Notes under the pieces: generated by a model
The model's database searches: none
What the model was told of the DNA's origin: nothing
What the model saw: the letters and a program-made list of their open reading frames with translations, nothing else
NCBI GenBank assembly: GCA_964019695.1
Contig: OZ026530.1
Span: forward strand, 37,620,835 to 37,684,834
Reading direction: 5' to 3'
DNA length: 64,000 bases
From: Loripinus fragilis
Taxonomy: Eukaryota; Mollusca; Bivalvia; Lucinida; Lucinidae
Position numbers and translations under genes: made by a program
Part shown: piece by piece, positions 1 through 11,085 of the stretch
Layout: each line of letters starts with the position of its first letter
Numbering within the stretch: position 1 is the stretch's first letter

Positions 1-840
1 TCTTTTATCCTTCCTATAAAAATGACTAAGCAGCAACGCAAAACAATGCGGAACTGCGTTGCTACACAGTGATAAACGTTGATTCGCGTTGATAAATCAG
101 CTGTATCGATTGCTAGACAGGTATATGCGTTTCACTGCAGTTCGGTAATGAGCGGCGATTGGCTATTTGGAATTCGCGTTGAAAATACAGTGAATATTAC
201 CTGCGTTTTCAACGCGAATTTGAAAAGGACAAATTGGCAGGCGGTAGTGTAAGACTCTGATCAGACTGCACGGTTTGTGCAGACTGATCTGAGTCTTAGA
301 TGGGCACACTATTCCAACTTGTACCTCTTGTTGGACATCGGGATTATTTTTAGGGTAAAGTTGGATAAATGCAGACAATAGGCTAAATTCGAACAGCGAC
401 CTTGTTTCTTTCATTTTTGAATTATTGGAATAAAAAATTAAATTAACTAAGCAAACAGTGAAAATCCTGATGACAGGGCTCCAGATAAGAGGGGGTAAAG
501 GGTATTGCAGCATTGATGTTTTGAAATTCAGCATTGACAATTAAATTGATGGGTGAAAATACCCTTTGCAGTTTGAGTTTTCAGTGCTGATATTCAATTT
601 ATGTGGTGAAATCTTTTATTCTTAGTAAGAAAAAACTAATTATACACAAATTGTATAAATCTTGAGAAGTTTTCTTAAAGCAACATGTATTTGATACAAG
701 CAACTATTCTTTAAAATATGTAAATGGGTCTTGTTACAAGGCTTTGCAGTTTTTGATATTTTAAATATGGAGTAAAATGCTCATTAAATTAAAATGTAGG
801 TGGTGAAATACCCATTGGTCCAAATCCTTATCTAGACCAC
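1..840. other. No gene seen, apart from a hairpin at 251-297
   Basis: The longest open frame (minus strand, 163-540) has no recognisable motif and looks like chance. The sequence is AT-rich and intergenic in character. Confidence 0.6.
251..297. repeat. Short perfect hairpin with GATCAG core
   Basis: The arms begin AAGACTC and end GAGTCTT. They pair almost completely around a five-base loop, and each arm carries a GATCAG/CTGATC core. Three similar hairpins lie at 48263, 49562 and 56265, so this is a dispersed fold-back family. Its function is unknown. Confidence 0.7.
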
Positions 841-1359
841 TGTGATTAGACGGCTCATCTGGATTTCCACTGTTTGCAAATGTATGTTCGAATTAATCTG
901 TTGGCCCACGTTACCCGTCTTTACCCTACAAATAATACGTAAAAGAATCTCGGCAGCTGATGTATACCTTACTTGTGATATATCACGCAAATGTACGAGT
1001 AACAGATGGTGTATGCACAGCGTGCGTGCGTTTGTGCATGTGTGTTGTCGAAAAACAGTTATTAAAACTTAAGATCTATTTTCAGAAATAAGTGGTTCTA
1101 AGGTATTTTCAACGGTCCTGCAGCAGGTATGGGGCACAATCATGCCCATTGAAGATTGTTTGAACCTCTATTTGAACAGCGAAAAGTTCCCAAAAGCGTT
1201 TCTTACAGATAAATCTATTTGCTTTGCCGGCGGTTCAGACTCTACTGTAGGCATTTGCCAGGTAAGTAGTCTGGCGGCTTCGCCCAGCAATATGACGTCG
1301 CGACTGGGAGTGAAATTACGGCATAAACTTGAAAAATCATTAGTGGTTGCACTCAAATA
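841..1359. other. No gene seen
   Basis: Three short open frames (842, 1142 plus; 1168 minus) overlap here. None has a recognisable domain, signal peptide or splice structure. Confidence 0.5.
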
Positions 1360-2075
1360 TTAGGTTTTCCATAGACGACAATGTTATCATTTCAACACCT
1401 TGTTCGAAAAATTATACATAATAATAAAATTTAAGAATATCATCCTTGTCGGTTAGTTTCAATGAATAACAACTACATGTTTCCCAGGTCAATCCGGCAC
1501 TATATCCCTTTAAACTGACATACTACGAAACAACATGGATCCTAATATAGATAGCTATGCAAGGGGGTCCAAGAAGCAAAGTAAGTAAGGGTGGAAAGAT
1601 CAGGAATCGATACAATCAAGTACCACACCTGCCCCAGGATACCAATAGTATTGTGACAAACTCACAAAACGAGAGCCAAGAGGTCAGCATTTTCCCAGCA
1701 GGTGACCACAAAGCACATATAAACAGACGCGCACAAAGGCATAGCAAATACAAGACAAAAAACATAAAAGATCCACGAAAGAAGTACCGCCTAGAAATGG
1801 TCAGAAAAATATTTTACTGGAGGGCTTAAACCGGTTTAAACCCATCTGGTATCAACCTGGTACCGAAATTTATCACCTTGGCCATCTCCATTTAAACGAA
1901 CTATGACTCTCATCTTTTTAATAAAACACGCCATAACACCTGCCAATGAACGAATATTGAAGAATGGCGTCATCTTATCTCGAATGTAAAGTATATGCTC
2001 TCCCCACTAAAGGTGGTCAGATTTCATGAATATTTAGTGCAGTGTACCCTAAATCAAAAACGAAAATTGCTGCAT
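1360..2075. repeat. Dispersed repeat block, copy 1 (filled site)
   Basis: It shares a long similar stretch with 2974-3365. Both contain a conserved run around CCTTGTCGGTTAGTTTCAAT, then AAGAAGCAA, then the sequence following ACCCATCTGGTA. This copy is interrupted between AAGAAGCAA and ACCCATCTGG by a retroelement tail (1580-1838). Confidence 0.8.
1580..1838 (-). mobile_element. 3' tail of a Penelope-like element, 5'-truncated
   Basis: The sequence closely matches the non-coding tail beside the reverse-transcriptase fragment at 26936-27785, including AAGATCAGGAATCGATACAA near its low-coordinate end and GCTTAAACCGG at the other. Orientation is inferred from that better copy: the element runs on the minus strand and ends in a short TTAC-like repeat. 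The paralogous block at about 3199 lacks the insert, so the roughly 259-bp insertion is seen directly. No clear target duplication is visible. Confidence 0.75.
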
Positions 2076-2973
2076 TTCTCTTAAAGAGTCCATTTAGTGC
2101 AAGGCCAATAAATGTGTAGCATATATGCAACGTTTTACAAGGATCTGTTGAAAAATAACACATTTATGGCCATTAAAACAAGTATGCCTACTTGTTTTTC
2201 CAACATTGCAGACATTTGCATTTTGGAGAATTAAAAACAAGTGTTTCAACTCTGGCTCATACCTCATTGCTATTATGTATACATTTGTCGCAATGCTATA
2301 TAAAATACAAGAAACCAGACAAACGTTCAGAAAACCCTATTCATCATACTGTTTTCTAAGTATCCCATTGATGAAAATGGTAATAATATCGATTGCCCAT
2401 GGCATACATGGGACGTAACATGTACAGCAACTCCCATGACTATATAAAGACACATCACCAGTATATAGCATACCAAAACATAGGGAAGAGGTCAGAAAAA
2501 TAGCGAATTTACCTGAAATAGTGTCTTTCATGTACCAATATGCCCTTAAAATGTTTGCTGTCAGTATATATGCAATGCTACGTCCAGACCTTGTACCATA
2601 GCTGGAGTGTTTCTAGGTCATCAAATCGCATTTTGTTACAGCCATTTGACATAGTATTTTTCTCCTGTGAACTTATCTAGGGCATAGAATGATCATTAAG
2701 AGTGACCATGGTCTTTCTACACCCCCACCCCTACCCCTTCATGGATGGAAGACATGACGAAAACGCATGTTTGAACTCTTTGACACTAGATAGTACTTAG
2801 ATCAATGATTTATCTTATTATCAGAAACTTGGTACATAGATACCAATCAGCAGAGAATGACTAAAAGAAAAGGAGGGATGAATACCAGCCAATATCAATA
2901 CTTTTCGAAATTGAAAGCAGAAGGCTAGCTAAGGGTAAATTTTGTAAGCTTGCCTTTAGGTTGCACACCACTA
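2076..2973. other. No gene seen
   Basis: AT-rich intergenic sequence. Short open frames at 2206 (plus), 2337 and 2861 (minus) lack recognisable motifs. Confidence 0.5.
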
Positions 2974-3365
2974 TTAAGTTTTCTATAGACGACAAAGTTA
3001 ACATTTTAACACCTTGTTCAAAAACTATACATACAAATTTTACCAAACCAGCCTTATTTTGAAATATCACCCTTGTCGGTTAGTTTCAATGAATAAAAAC
3101 TACATGTTCAATCCCGTACTATATCCCTTTAAACTGAAATAATACGAAACAACATGTGTCCTAATATAGATATCTATTCAAGGGGACTCAAGAAGCAAAC
3201 CCATCTGGTACCAACCTGGTACCAGAGTTTATCACCTTTGCCATCTCCATTAAAATGGGATATGGCTCGATTCTCTTAGCTCTAATGTAAAAGATATGCT
3301 CTCCCCACAATAGGTTGGGTCAGATTTCATGAATATTTGGTGCAGTGTACCCTAGTGGTTTACAG
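2974..3365. repeat. Dispersed repeat block, copy 2 (empty site)
   Basis: It is homologous to 1360-2075 but runs straight from AAGAAGCAA into ACCCATCTGGTA at about 3199. It preserves the state before the retroelement tail was inserted into the first copy. Confidence 0.8.
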
Positions 3366-4744
3366 ATCTTCGGGAACGTTATGACGTCCATAACAACGTT
3401 GCGTACATAATAACAAATGCCAGAAATGAGATTTCAAAAGAATCTTAATGTCATATGTTATATATAATCTTACATTCGTGCCCTCGTATTATTGAATTTA
3501 TTAAACTCGATGCGAAAAAGAGATCAAATGCTCGGCAAGTCTTACATTTTATGTCTCTTCCCCAACTCGTTTAATAAATTTAATAAAACATGTGCACTCA
3601 TTTAAGATCCTCTATGTATGGCGACCGAATGACTTGCCGATCAAGTGATGATAATATTACACTGGTTCAACGTCATGACAATGTTTTGACGCCGAAATAA
3701 CGGCACCATATTATCTGGTGTCTGCTGGGTTGAGCTACTGTTTCAGTCGTAAGTAAACTGTTTTATGATGTTTAAGAACAACGCAGGCGAGCGATCAATT
3801 GCGTCTCAACGACCATGATAGACTTGTAGAACTTCCCGACCAAACCATAAAGACTACCCTTGATACACATCGAAGAAAGAACGTGTAGATGCCGCTTAGG
3901 AAATCAGTATGTTTGAATGTTTGAACAAAGCGTAACTTGAGTTTCTTGCATGACAGAAAAATATTTCCTGAACACGAGATCGTTGTTGCCACTGTAGTTG
4001 CCCATTTAAAAGAATTATATCTCACATACATGTACCCTGTGCCAACCAATGGGAATGCTTATTAACAAGTGACGTCATTGTTTGTATTTAGGTGGGTTGC
4101 TTCTCAGCGTGTTCAGGAACTTCTGGGGGTCTTTTTAAATATGAGCCGCGACATGAGATTTCTAATAATGTGGTATGTGCGACCAGCAAAAGCTAGGACC
4201 AGCCTGCGCATACGCCCAGTCTGATCAGAGCCTTTGCTAGTCGCTTCAATTTCTATGAATATTAATCTACTGACCCAACATCATTTGGAGTATAAAAGCT
4301 TAAAAGGAGTTTGCACATGGTCGTCTACTACATGTACAATGTAGCACAAGAGGGCTCTACAGTAAGCATGTTCCTATAGTACCTGTACTAGTAGAATCGT
4401 GGTCAGGACATGTGAATTCTGGGCCCTGGTAGCCCGATTGGTCTGGTTCAAGGAAAACAATATAGCACTGAATGTTACTCTCCCAACCCTATGTACATGT
4501 AGCTGCACTGTTTAATGAAGCAACAGATTTTATTTACAGACTTTTGCACATGCATAATACACAAGTTTACAGCTTTTTGACACTTGCACATGCGTCCGCT
4601 CATCCAATGTTCAATTTTATATAATTTGAAAATTAGCGCATTTTAAGTCAGTGCTAGTGCATTTTAGGTCAGGACAAGTACATTTCACAAGGTCCTTGTC
4701 CGACAGGGCTACAAGGTTAAAAAGTTAACGTAGAGCCTTGCACA
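3366..4744. other. No gene seen; one inverted repeat at about 3492-3590
   Basis: Arms containing AATTTATTAAACTCG and CGTTTAATAAATTTAAT pair across about 30 bases. An unremarkable minus-strand frame (3795-4049) has no recognisable domain. The segment may hold introns of the protease whose last exon lies at 5758, but no other protease exon was recognised. Confidence 0.4.
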
Positions 4745-5400
4745 AACTAGAAAATTCATTTCTTTAACTCTTTAACTGTATGTACATGTACCACCTGCTG
4801 ATAACCTATGTAAATAGTTGAGACCCAAACTATACCCACAATACGTCTGTCCTGACCTGGTTACACAGTGACAGTGGTGGCCTGCTTGTATGTAAGTGAG
4901 TATTGGGCGTTGTGGTATTCTCACGACTGTGAGGACTGGGCACACACACTGCTACATGTACAATGTTGCAAAAACTAGAAAATGCATTTCTTTAACTCTT
5001 CAACTGTATGTACATGTACCACCTGCTGATAACCTATGTAAATAATTGACCTAGACTATACCCACAATACGTCTGTCCTGACCTGGTTACACGGTGACAG
5101 TGGTGGCCTGCTTGTATGTAAGTGAGTATTGGGCGTTGTGGTATTCTCACGACTGTGAGGGCTGGGCACACACACTGCTACATGTACAATGTTGCAAAAA
5201 CTAGAAGATGCATTTCTTTAACTCTTCAACTGTATGTACATGTACCACCTGCTGATAACCTATGGAAATAGTTGAGACCCAAACTATACCCACATACGTC
5301 TGTCCTGACCTTGTTACACGGTGACAGTGATGGCCTGCTTGTATGTAATGGAGAATTGACTGTTGTGGTGTTCCTGGTACGGTAAAACCTTTCTTAAGCG
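4745..5400 (+). repeat. Tandem repeat, about 228 bp x 3, carrying decayed protease exons
   Basis: The anchor CTGTATGTACATGTACCACC recurs at 4776, 5004 and 5230 (periods 228 and 226). Each unit holds a fragment reading GDSGG or GDSDG, LLVC, at about 4868-4893, 5093-5117 and 5320-5345. This is the start of the last exon of an S1 serine protease. The conserved Pro after GDSGG is Leu, units 1 and 2 run into a stop soon after LLVC, and the splice acceptor of the intact exon (TTTACAG) is replaced by TTACAC. I read these as dead duplicates of the exon at 5758. Confidence 0.8.
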
Positions 5401-5607
5401 GCCACTTAAAAATAGACAAAACCAAGTCTTATTGGAAATGGTAGGTTAATGGAGGTCGAAATTATTGTAAATGCTCCCCTTGGAGCATTCTGCAATATTT
5501 TTTGTACCTGCATGAAGCGATAATCGGTATGGAAAACCAACTTGTAGTGTTCTTTTTGAGTGGCGGCTTATAACCGGTTTTACTGTATGTGGTTATTCTC
5601 GCTATTA

Positions 5608-5736
5608 GTTGGGCCTCGACGCGAGAAAACCTGTCTTCGGTGGTTTGCGAACAACAAACGCGCAATCAAGCCTGCACATGAAACTGGCTTTGTCGGTAAC
5701 CCCGAAGACAGGTTTTCTCGCAGCGAGGCCCAGTTG
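5608..5736. mobile_element. Short hairpin element (MITE-like) in the protease intron
   Basis: Terminal inverted repeats of about 35 bp share GCGAGAAAACCTGTCTTCGG on the left and its complement on the right. The centre is about 55 bp. The element ends about 20 bases before the protease exon and abuts its polypyrimidine tract. No target duplication could be assigned. Confidence 0.75.
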
Positions 5737-5757
5737 ATATTATGTGTTCATTTACAG

Positions 5758-5919
5758 GGTGACAGTGGGGGCCCGCTTGTATGTAATGGAGTATTGGCTG
5801 GTGTGACGTCATGGACAGTTGTTGGATGCTATCCACAATATCCCAGTGTATTTATGTCTGTTAGTAAGCACTTGGGTTGGATAACAGCCCAAATGAAAAA
5901 GTTTGATAAAAAACAATAA
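5758..5919 (+). CDS. Last exon of an S1-family (trypsin fold) serine protease
   Basis: The exon starts after a TTTACAG acceptor and reads GDSGGPLVCNGVLAG, with the nucleophile Ser as residue 3, then GVTSWTVVGC and a C-terminal PSVF...WITAQM ending in TAA. In S1 proteases the last exon typically begins at this GDSGGP, and 53 codons is normal. By chymotrypsin numbering, SWTVVGCYPQYPSVF places Thr at 216 and Ser at 226, where trypsin and chymotrypsin have Gly. Bulky residues there, as in pancreatic elastase (Val216, Thr226), narrow the pocket, so small aliphatic substrates are inferred. Exons with the catalytic His and Asp were not found in the window. Three dead tandem copies of the exon start lie just upstream. 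An apparent frame from 5560 is intron read-through. Confidence 0.85.
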   Translation, partial: GDSGGPLVCNGVLAGVTSWTVVGCYPQYPSVFMSVSKHLGWITAQMKKFDKKQ

Positions 5920-6297
5920 AACATCAACATCGAAGATGAGGGCCAACTTGATGAGTGAATAAATAAATTCATTGTTGTTGTATTTCTTTTTTGCCATTTT
6001 ATTCTGCTGATCCAGACGGAGGCCAGTGGTCCTCATAACCCCCCCCCCTCTAGGTTGCATTAGGAATGCTGGTATGGAAAACCCTTCCTCTGAAAAATCA
6101 CGAAGCTGTCCATCCAGCAATCAGTGTCGGGCCATGATCGGCCCGCAGCAAAACACCATATAAATGGCACTTCGCCGGCGAATCGATGGTGGTCCTCTTT
6201 GTTTACTGGGCATCGTTTTTCTTAGGATTACTGGTATGGACCCCGTCTCCAATTGTTAAAATAAGCTTATGATGAAATAAATCCGCGCATGAGAGGG
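5920..6297. other. 3' flank of the protease; TGTCGGGCC dispersed repeat at 6123-6215
   Basis: Candidate AATAAA signals occur at about 5958. The stretch around TGTCGGGCC, GATGGTGG and TTTACTGGGCA resembles 39094-39175, so it is a dispersed repeat fragment. No gene was seen. Confidence 0.5.
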
Positions 6298-6933
6298 TAC
6301 GTGCATTAAGGGGCTAATTTGGCCCCCTTTGGAGCCAAAAAACTGATAATTGCTTTTTACAAATTTCTTTTGATTGGTTTATTAGAAGAATGGCTGAAGT
6401 GTACAATTTCGGCATTTATTTACCTGTTGCTATGGTAACAGAAATGGCCGACAAAATAGGCATAAAATAGAGAAATTGCCATTTTGACCAAACTTAGGCT
6501 TTAAGAGACCGATTTTTTTTAGAATTAGATATCAGCACAGCTAAATACAAAAAAATACTTTTCATATGTTGTGTGCCATAATAATTCTCATTATCTGTTT
6601 AAATATTGTTTTGGTATTTGCTTGTGCTCTATGTTCTTTTTTTTTTTTTGCTAAATGTGTTACTCTCTGAAAATAAAGACTATTATTATTATTATTATTT
6701 TGTTAATTGCTCTGTCAAACGTCCCAAATTTGCTCCAAAATGGTCAATTTCCTTTTTTCAGCCTATTTTGGCGACCATTTTTGCTAGCATAGCAACGGTA
6801 AAATTCAAACTAATTTCAGACTTATACACTTGGGCAATTGTTCTAATAAACTAATAAGAAGAATTTGGTAAAAAGCGAATTTCATTTTTGGCCTCATGGG
6901 GGGGGGGGGCAAAATAGCCTCTTAATGCACGTA
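6298..6933. mobile_element. Terminal-inverted-repeat DNA element, 636 bp
   Basis: The left end TACGTGCATTAAGGGGCTA and the right end (reverse complement TACGTGCATTAAGAGGCTA) match. Similarity between the arms runs well over 100 bp inward, past TTTTTAC and GTTTATTAGAA. Flanking TA would fit a Tc1/mariner-type target site. The centre is AT-rich with T11 and (ATT)n tracts. There is no transposase, so it is non-autonomous. The right arm carries a G12 run where the left has GGCCCCC. Confidence 0.75.
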
Positions 6934-7071
6934 GCTCTTTCGTTTTGGATGAGGCTCAAGTTTTAACGTTCTTCACAACACGGTCTAAAGGACTTTGTTT
7001 TTTCATGCGCTAGTTTCGAAATTATAAGAACGTATTGTGATATTAACCTGTACAATAGTATGTCCACCATT

Positions 7072-7266
7072 TACTGTCGTGCCAACCAAAAGTGACAGTG
7101 ACGTAATACTTTGTTTACAATGGCTAAGTAAAACACTAGCATGTACACATCACTTGAGCTAACGCGAATCGATATATCTCTTGTGTATTAATCCTATCCT
7201 CCAGAGTCCCTGATGATGGTGTAAACAAAAATGAAGTCACTGTCACTCTTGGCTGGCAGGACAGTA
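7072..7266. mobile_element. MITE, Tc1/mariner-like, 195 bp
   Basis: The ends TACTGTCGTGCCAACCAAAA and (reverse complement) TACTGTCCTGCCAGCCAAGA continue as inverted repeats of about 45 bp to TTGTTTAC. TA dinucleotides bound the element. A second copy at 62697-63016 has the same ends and the same internal GAGCTAACGCGAATC and TTGTGTATTAATCCT. It encodes nothing. Confidence 0.85.
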
Positions 7267-8339
7267 GCAATGTTTTGTTCAGATCCTTATAAAACAAGCA
7301 AAGTCAGAGAATTTATGCCCCCACACTTAATATCTTAATATTTGTCTTTGACTAAATGAGCTATCATGAAACAAGTAAGTTTATTAAAAGAGACTAAGTC
7401 TGCAACTATGAACATTTTTCCATTTTTTTATTTTCTTTTAAATTCATTTGCATTAATAGAATTAAGTTATGTTTTCACAATAAATCTGTTCACTTTAGCT
7501 GAAAACTGCACGGAAAAGTGAATTATCTTATAAAACAGGTGTGTTTTTCTCTTGTTGGTAATTATTTGCGTCCCTCCAATAATTATAGACAGTTAATTTT
7601 AACATAAATACTGTTGTTTTGATACTGATAATTTGTTAAGATTTACGAAATTGGTAAAATGTATACCTGAATTAAAGTTTTTACTGTGTTCTTGAAAAAT
7701 AGAAACATCAGTTATAAAATTAAAAGATCAAAAGTTACAGACTATGCAGCTTTAACTTAAACTCAAAGAACAGAAAAAAGAAACTAAACTTAATCTGAGA
7801 ATGTTATCCTAGAAATATACATTGAGGCAATGGCATAAGCACATGCAAATGTTTCATAAAGAATTGTCAAAAACTGCATTAGTATTTGCAATCACAAGGT
7901 ACAACCTATATATAGACACTAATAGCATTGAAAGCCTAAATGTCTAGTTAGTTCACATCCGCGAAAAAGTAAAAGAAAATCTGAGGATTATATAAAAAAA
8001 CACATGCGCATCTTCAGACCATGACAAAACACCTCTTTAGTGTAAAAAGAATAGACATAAAATTGTAGGATGAATGGCACACGCAAGTTATCCACTTTCT
8101 ATTCACTTTGAATGTTATACTGCCTGTAAAATGACAAAATTGAGCTTGCGAAAAAAGCGATAAAACGTACAAACGATATGCACATCTTCAGACCATGACC
8201 TAAACACCTGTAAAGTTTAAAGTTGTCAAGGATGGATGAGCCCTGGGCCTGTGCGAGCCACAACAGTCAACAACCGATCACAAACAACTGGGGAAGTGAC
8301 CAAACAACAATAATTAGTTAACAAAAACATTATATTAAA
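7267..8339. other. No gene seen
   Basis: AT-rich sequence with no long frame. The phrase GCACATCTTCAGACCATGAC occurs twice (about 8006 and 8180), a decayed local duplication. Confidence 0.5.
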
Positions 8340-9735
8340 ACAAAACATTGCAGCATTGTGATGGGGATCATAGCAAGCTTCCTACGTTATACTGGTTACC
8401 TAAACTTCATAAAAGACCCTTTAAGTCGCGTTTTATTGCTAATTCTAGTTCATGTACTACTATCAAGTTGTCTATACTTTTGACTTCTTGCCTCAGTGCG
8501 AATAAAAACCATGTTATAATATGTTTATGAAAGGAGTGGTAAAAATATTTTGGTCTACTGCCATTTCAGGTGAGATTCTTAATAAATTTAAATCTAAAGG
8601 TTTTCTAGCCTCTAGTTTGCCTACATATTGTCTACATATGATTCCTCTACTCTTTATACTACGCTGCCTTATATTCTAATCAAATAAAAACGAACTAAAT
8701 TAATTGAACAAACTTTTAACAGAGAGGGCTCACTTTTTGGCTTGTAATGAGAACCATGACCTTTTTACTTCTGAACAACCTAAACAATATAAATTGTGGT
8801 CATGTCAGAAAATGTGTGATGCTCTCAGTTGTCTATTGGACAATATATTTATAAGATATGGCTCGAAATTATATAGACAGATTGTGGGTATTTCGATGGG
8901 TACTGATTGTGCTCCTCTTGTTGCAGATTTGGTTTGGCTTTGTTATGGGAGAGACTTCATGTTGTCTCTGTCAGACAATAATCAAACTGATATTATTAAA
9001 GCTTTTAACTCCACCTCCAGATATTTGGATGACTTACTTAATATTGATAATTCTTATTTTGAACAAGAAGTAGGTCAGATATATTCCACCAAACTTCAGT
9101 TAAATAAAGCGAATTATTCTAATACAGAAGCCCCTTTTTTGGAAATGGGCTTGTCTATAACAAAATGTACAGTTTCGTCTAAAATTTATAATAAACAGGA
9201 TAATTTTAATTTTGAAATGGTTAATTTCCCTTTTCTTGATGGAGATGTTCCTCCCTCCCTTTCCTATGGTGTATATACTTCGCAACTTATTCGTTTTGCA
9301 AGAGTGTGTTTTAGTGTCGATGACTTCAAAAACAGTAACCTATTTTTGACTGCTAAGCTACTAAAACAAGGTTATAGATATCATAAAATTCGAAAAAACA
9401 TTTTCTAAATTCTACTTAAGACACTCAGGGTTAATTGTTAAACATAATATTGGTTTAAAAGTCTACTGCAACAGGGCATATCAAAACCTATATTTTATGG
9501 CGATTAAGTTTATAAATTCAAAAGTATTGTTGGAAAACCTTATTTTAGTGATCAATTCAAAAAGATTATCAAACGTTATAAAAAGTTGGATATAACTTGG
9601 GTATCATGCAAAAGTCTGCATGCCTGGTTGTGAACTCAATCACGGTTTATAGCTATGGTTTCTTCTTTAATTTCACGACGGTGGTTCTGGCCTCAGACTT
9701 AATAAGGATCTGACATAAAGCTTTAACCTGTGGGT
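8340..9735 (+). pseudogene. Penelope-like reverse transcriptase, degenerate
   Basis: Three frames together cover a reverse-transcriptase palm. At 8348-8527: LPTLYWLPKLHKRP and SRFIANSSSCTT, like the fingers region of Penelope-type enzymes. Around 8637-8670: YDSSTLYTTLP, motif A with its Asp, now out of frame. In the frame 8704-9408: IVGISMGTDCAP (residues 60-71, motif B) and RYLDD (106-110, motif C with both catalytic Asp). After the stop at 9408 the protein can be followed, broken by stops and frameshifts, to about 9735, matching the C-terminal fragment at 27471-27761. The 5' part is missing and no GIY-YIG endonuclease was seen. Penelope-like affiliation is inferred from motif order and wording; a phylogeny would settle it. 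The copy is dead. Confidence 0.85.
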
Positions 9736-10265
9736 TTGTGCCTGATGCTTGGCTGTAGCTGGGCCCACCATGGTTGAACTTGAGTTTTTCTTTAGCGATG
9801 ACTATCTGTGAGTCATGAGCCCTTTTCTCTGTTTCATCATAACGCGTAAATTTGATTAAATTGATTCTCTATGGTGATGCATTGTAATATTTAGGCTCCA
9901 TGCGAGCTTAACATTTTTGTGCTTCAACAACATCAGAATCCAGCGTGAAGATTTGGTACCAGTAAAATGCATTTTATCCCCAAGTGGCTTTGACTGCTGT
10001 CCGTTATAAGGCGGTGGTTCTGTTGTTGTTGTTTCGTTGTTGATTGTTACTCCCATTGTGTGATTCTGTAATTGTTCTATGTTTTGTTGTGTGTTAATTT
10101 GTGTTTATTCTAGTTTTGCAACCATCTCGATGGGGAAAGAGAGAGCTGGATGCTTTGCTTTATTTGTTTTCCTGGCATCTCGTAATTGTTGTGTGTCTCT
10201 TCCTCGCGATGCCACGGGTTTGTCTGCAGTTTGTGATTGTGGTATTTCCTGATCAAACTCATCTA
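9736..10265 (+). mobile_element. 3' non-coding tail of the Penelope-like copy
   Basis: It continues directly from the degenerate reverse transcriptase. Its distal half (about 9960-10260) reappears as an inverted copy at 39790-40062, sharing for example GTTGATTGTTACTCCCATTG and GTTTGTCTGCAGTTTGTGAT. It ends near TTTCCTGATC, which resembles the 3' end of the other tails. Confidence 0.75.
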
Positions 10266-11085
10266 CTATTTTTGCATTAAAATTACATTAAAAAACATTA
10301 AAAAATAACTTCTGGGTGTTGATCTGGTCTGGATAATCCAACTTGTGAGAGTTTCTTGCAATTTAATGTTCTTTTAATTACAGCCTGCCATCTAAATCTC
10401 CATGATATAAATGTAGTAAACAACTTATCTTCTGACTTCACTTCCACATGGATCTATTGTAATTATTCCATTTCCTCTTGGATTCTACAATATCAAGTTC
10501 TGTAATTAACGACTGGTGTGAGCACATCAACCTCAAAGCGTCACAAAGCATCATAGAGAACCGGTACCCATTAAACAACGTACAGTAGACATCACCATGA
10601 ATTATCATAAAAAAGCTCAATACCGCTCAAGGTGTACTAGAAACTAGCAGATGTACTAGAAGCCAGCAAGATGTACCAGAAGCTGGCAGGTTGAACCATG
10701 ACTGAATCCGCTATATAAAGAAGCTGTAAAGAACAAAAGAGCGACCTGTTTAAATACAACACACAAACAACACTTATATGACTGCGAGCCATCAAACTTC
10801 TCAGACTGAGTGCAATTTATACTGACGACTTCCCGCCATGCTAGTGCACGCACAGACTGTACGAGAAGGAGGGAAATCAAAAGGGTAGCTTTTTTAGATA
10901 TTAAAAGATTTGTGGCTGGAATAGTCAACTCCGAAATCAATTTCCCATGAACCAAGGGTAAAACATACAGCATGCACATAACGGCCCTGTTACTATCATT
11001 TCAAATAGAGGTCAAATAAGGAAAATAACCCATAATAAGACTTGCCTTCCCAATATATTCAAACAACATAAGAAGTAAATGTGGG
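10266..11085. other. No gene seen; short tandem repeat at 10630-10692
   Basis: Three units of about 20-22 bp are built on TGTACTAGAAGCCAGCAAGA. Minus-strand frames at 10438-10620 and 10656-10979 have no recognisable domain. Confidence 0.5.

Noticed and set aside
163..540. 125-codon minus-strand frame
   Set aside because: No recognisable domain and no supporting context; length is compatible with chance in AT-rich DNA.
5560..5757. Protease coding sequence extending upstream of 5758
   Set aside because: The upstream part of the frame runs through a hairpin element and intron; the acceptor TTTACAG fits the known exon start.
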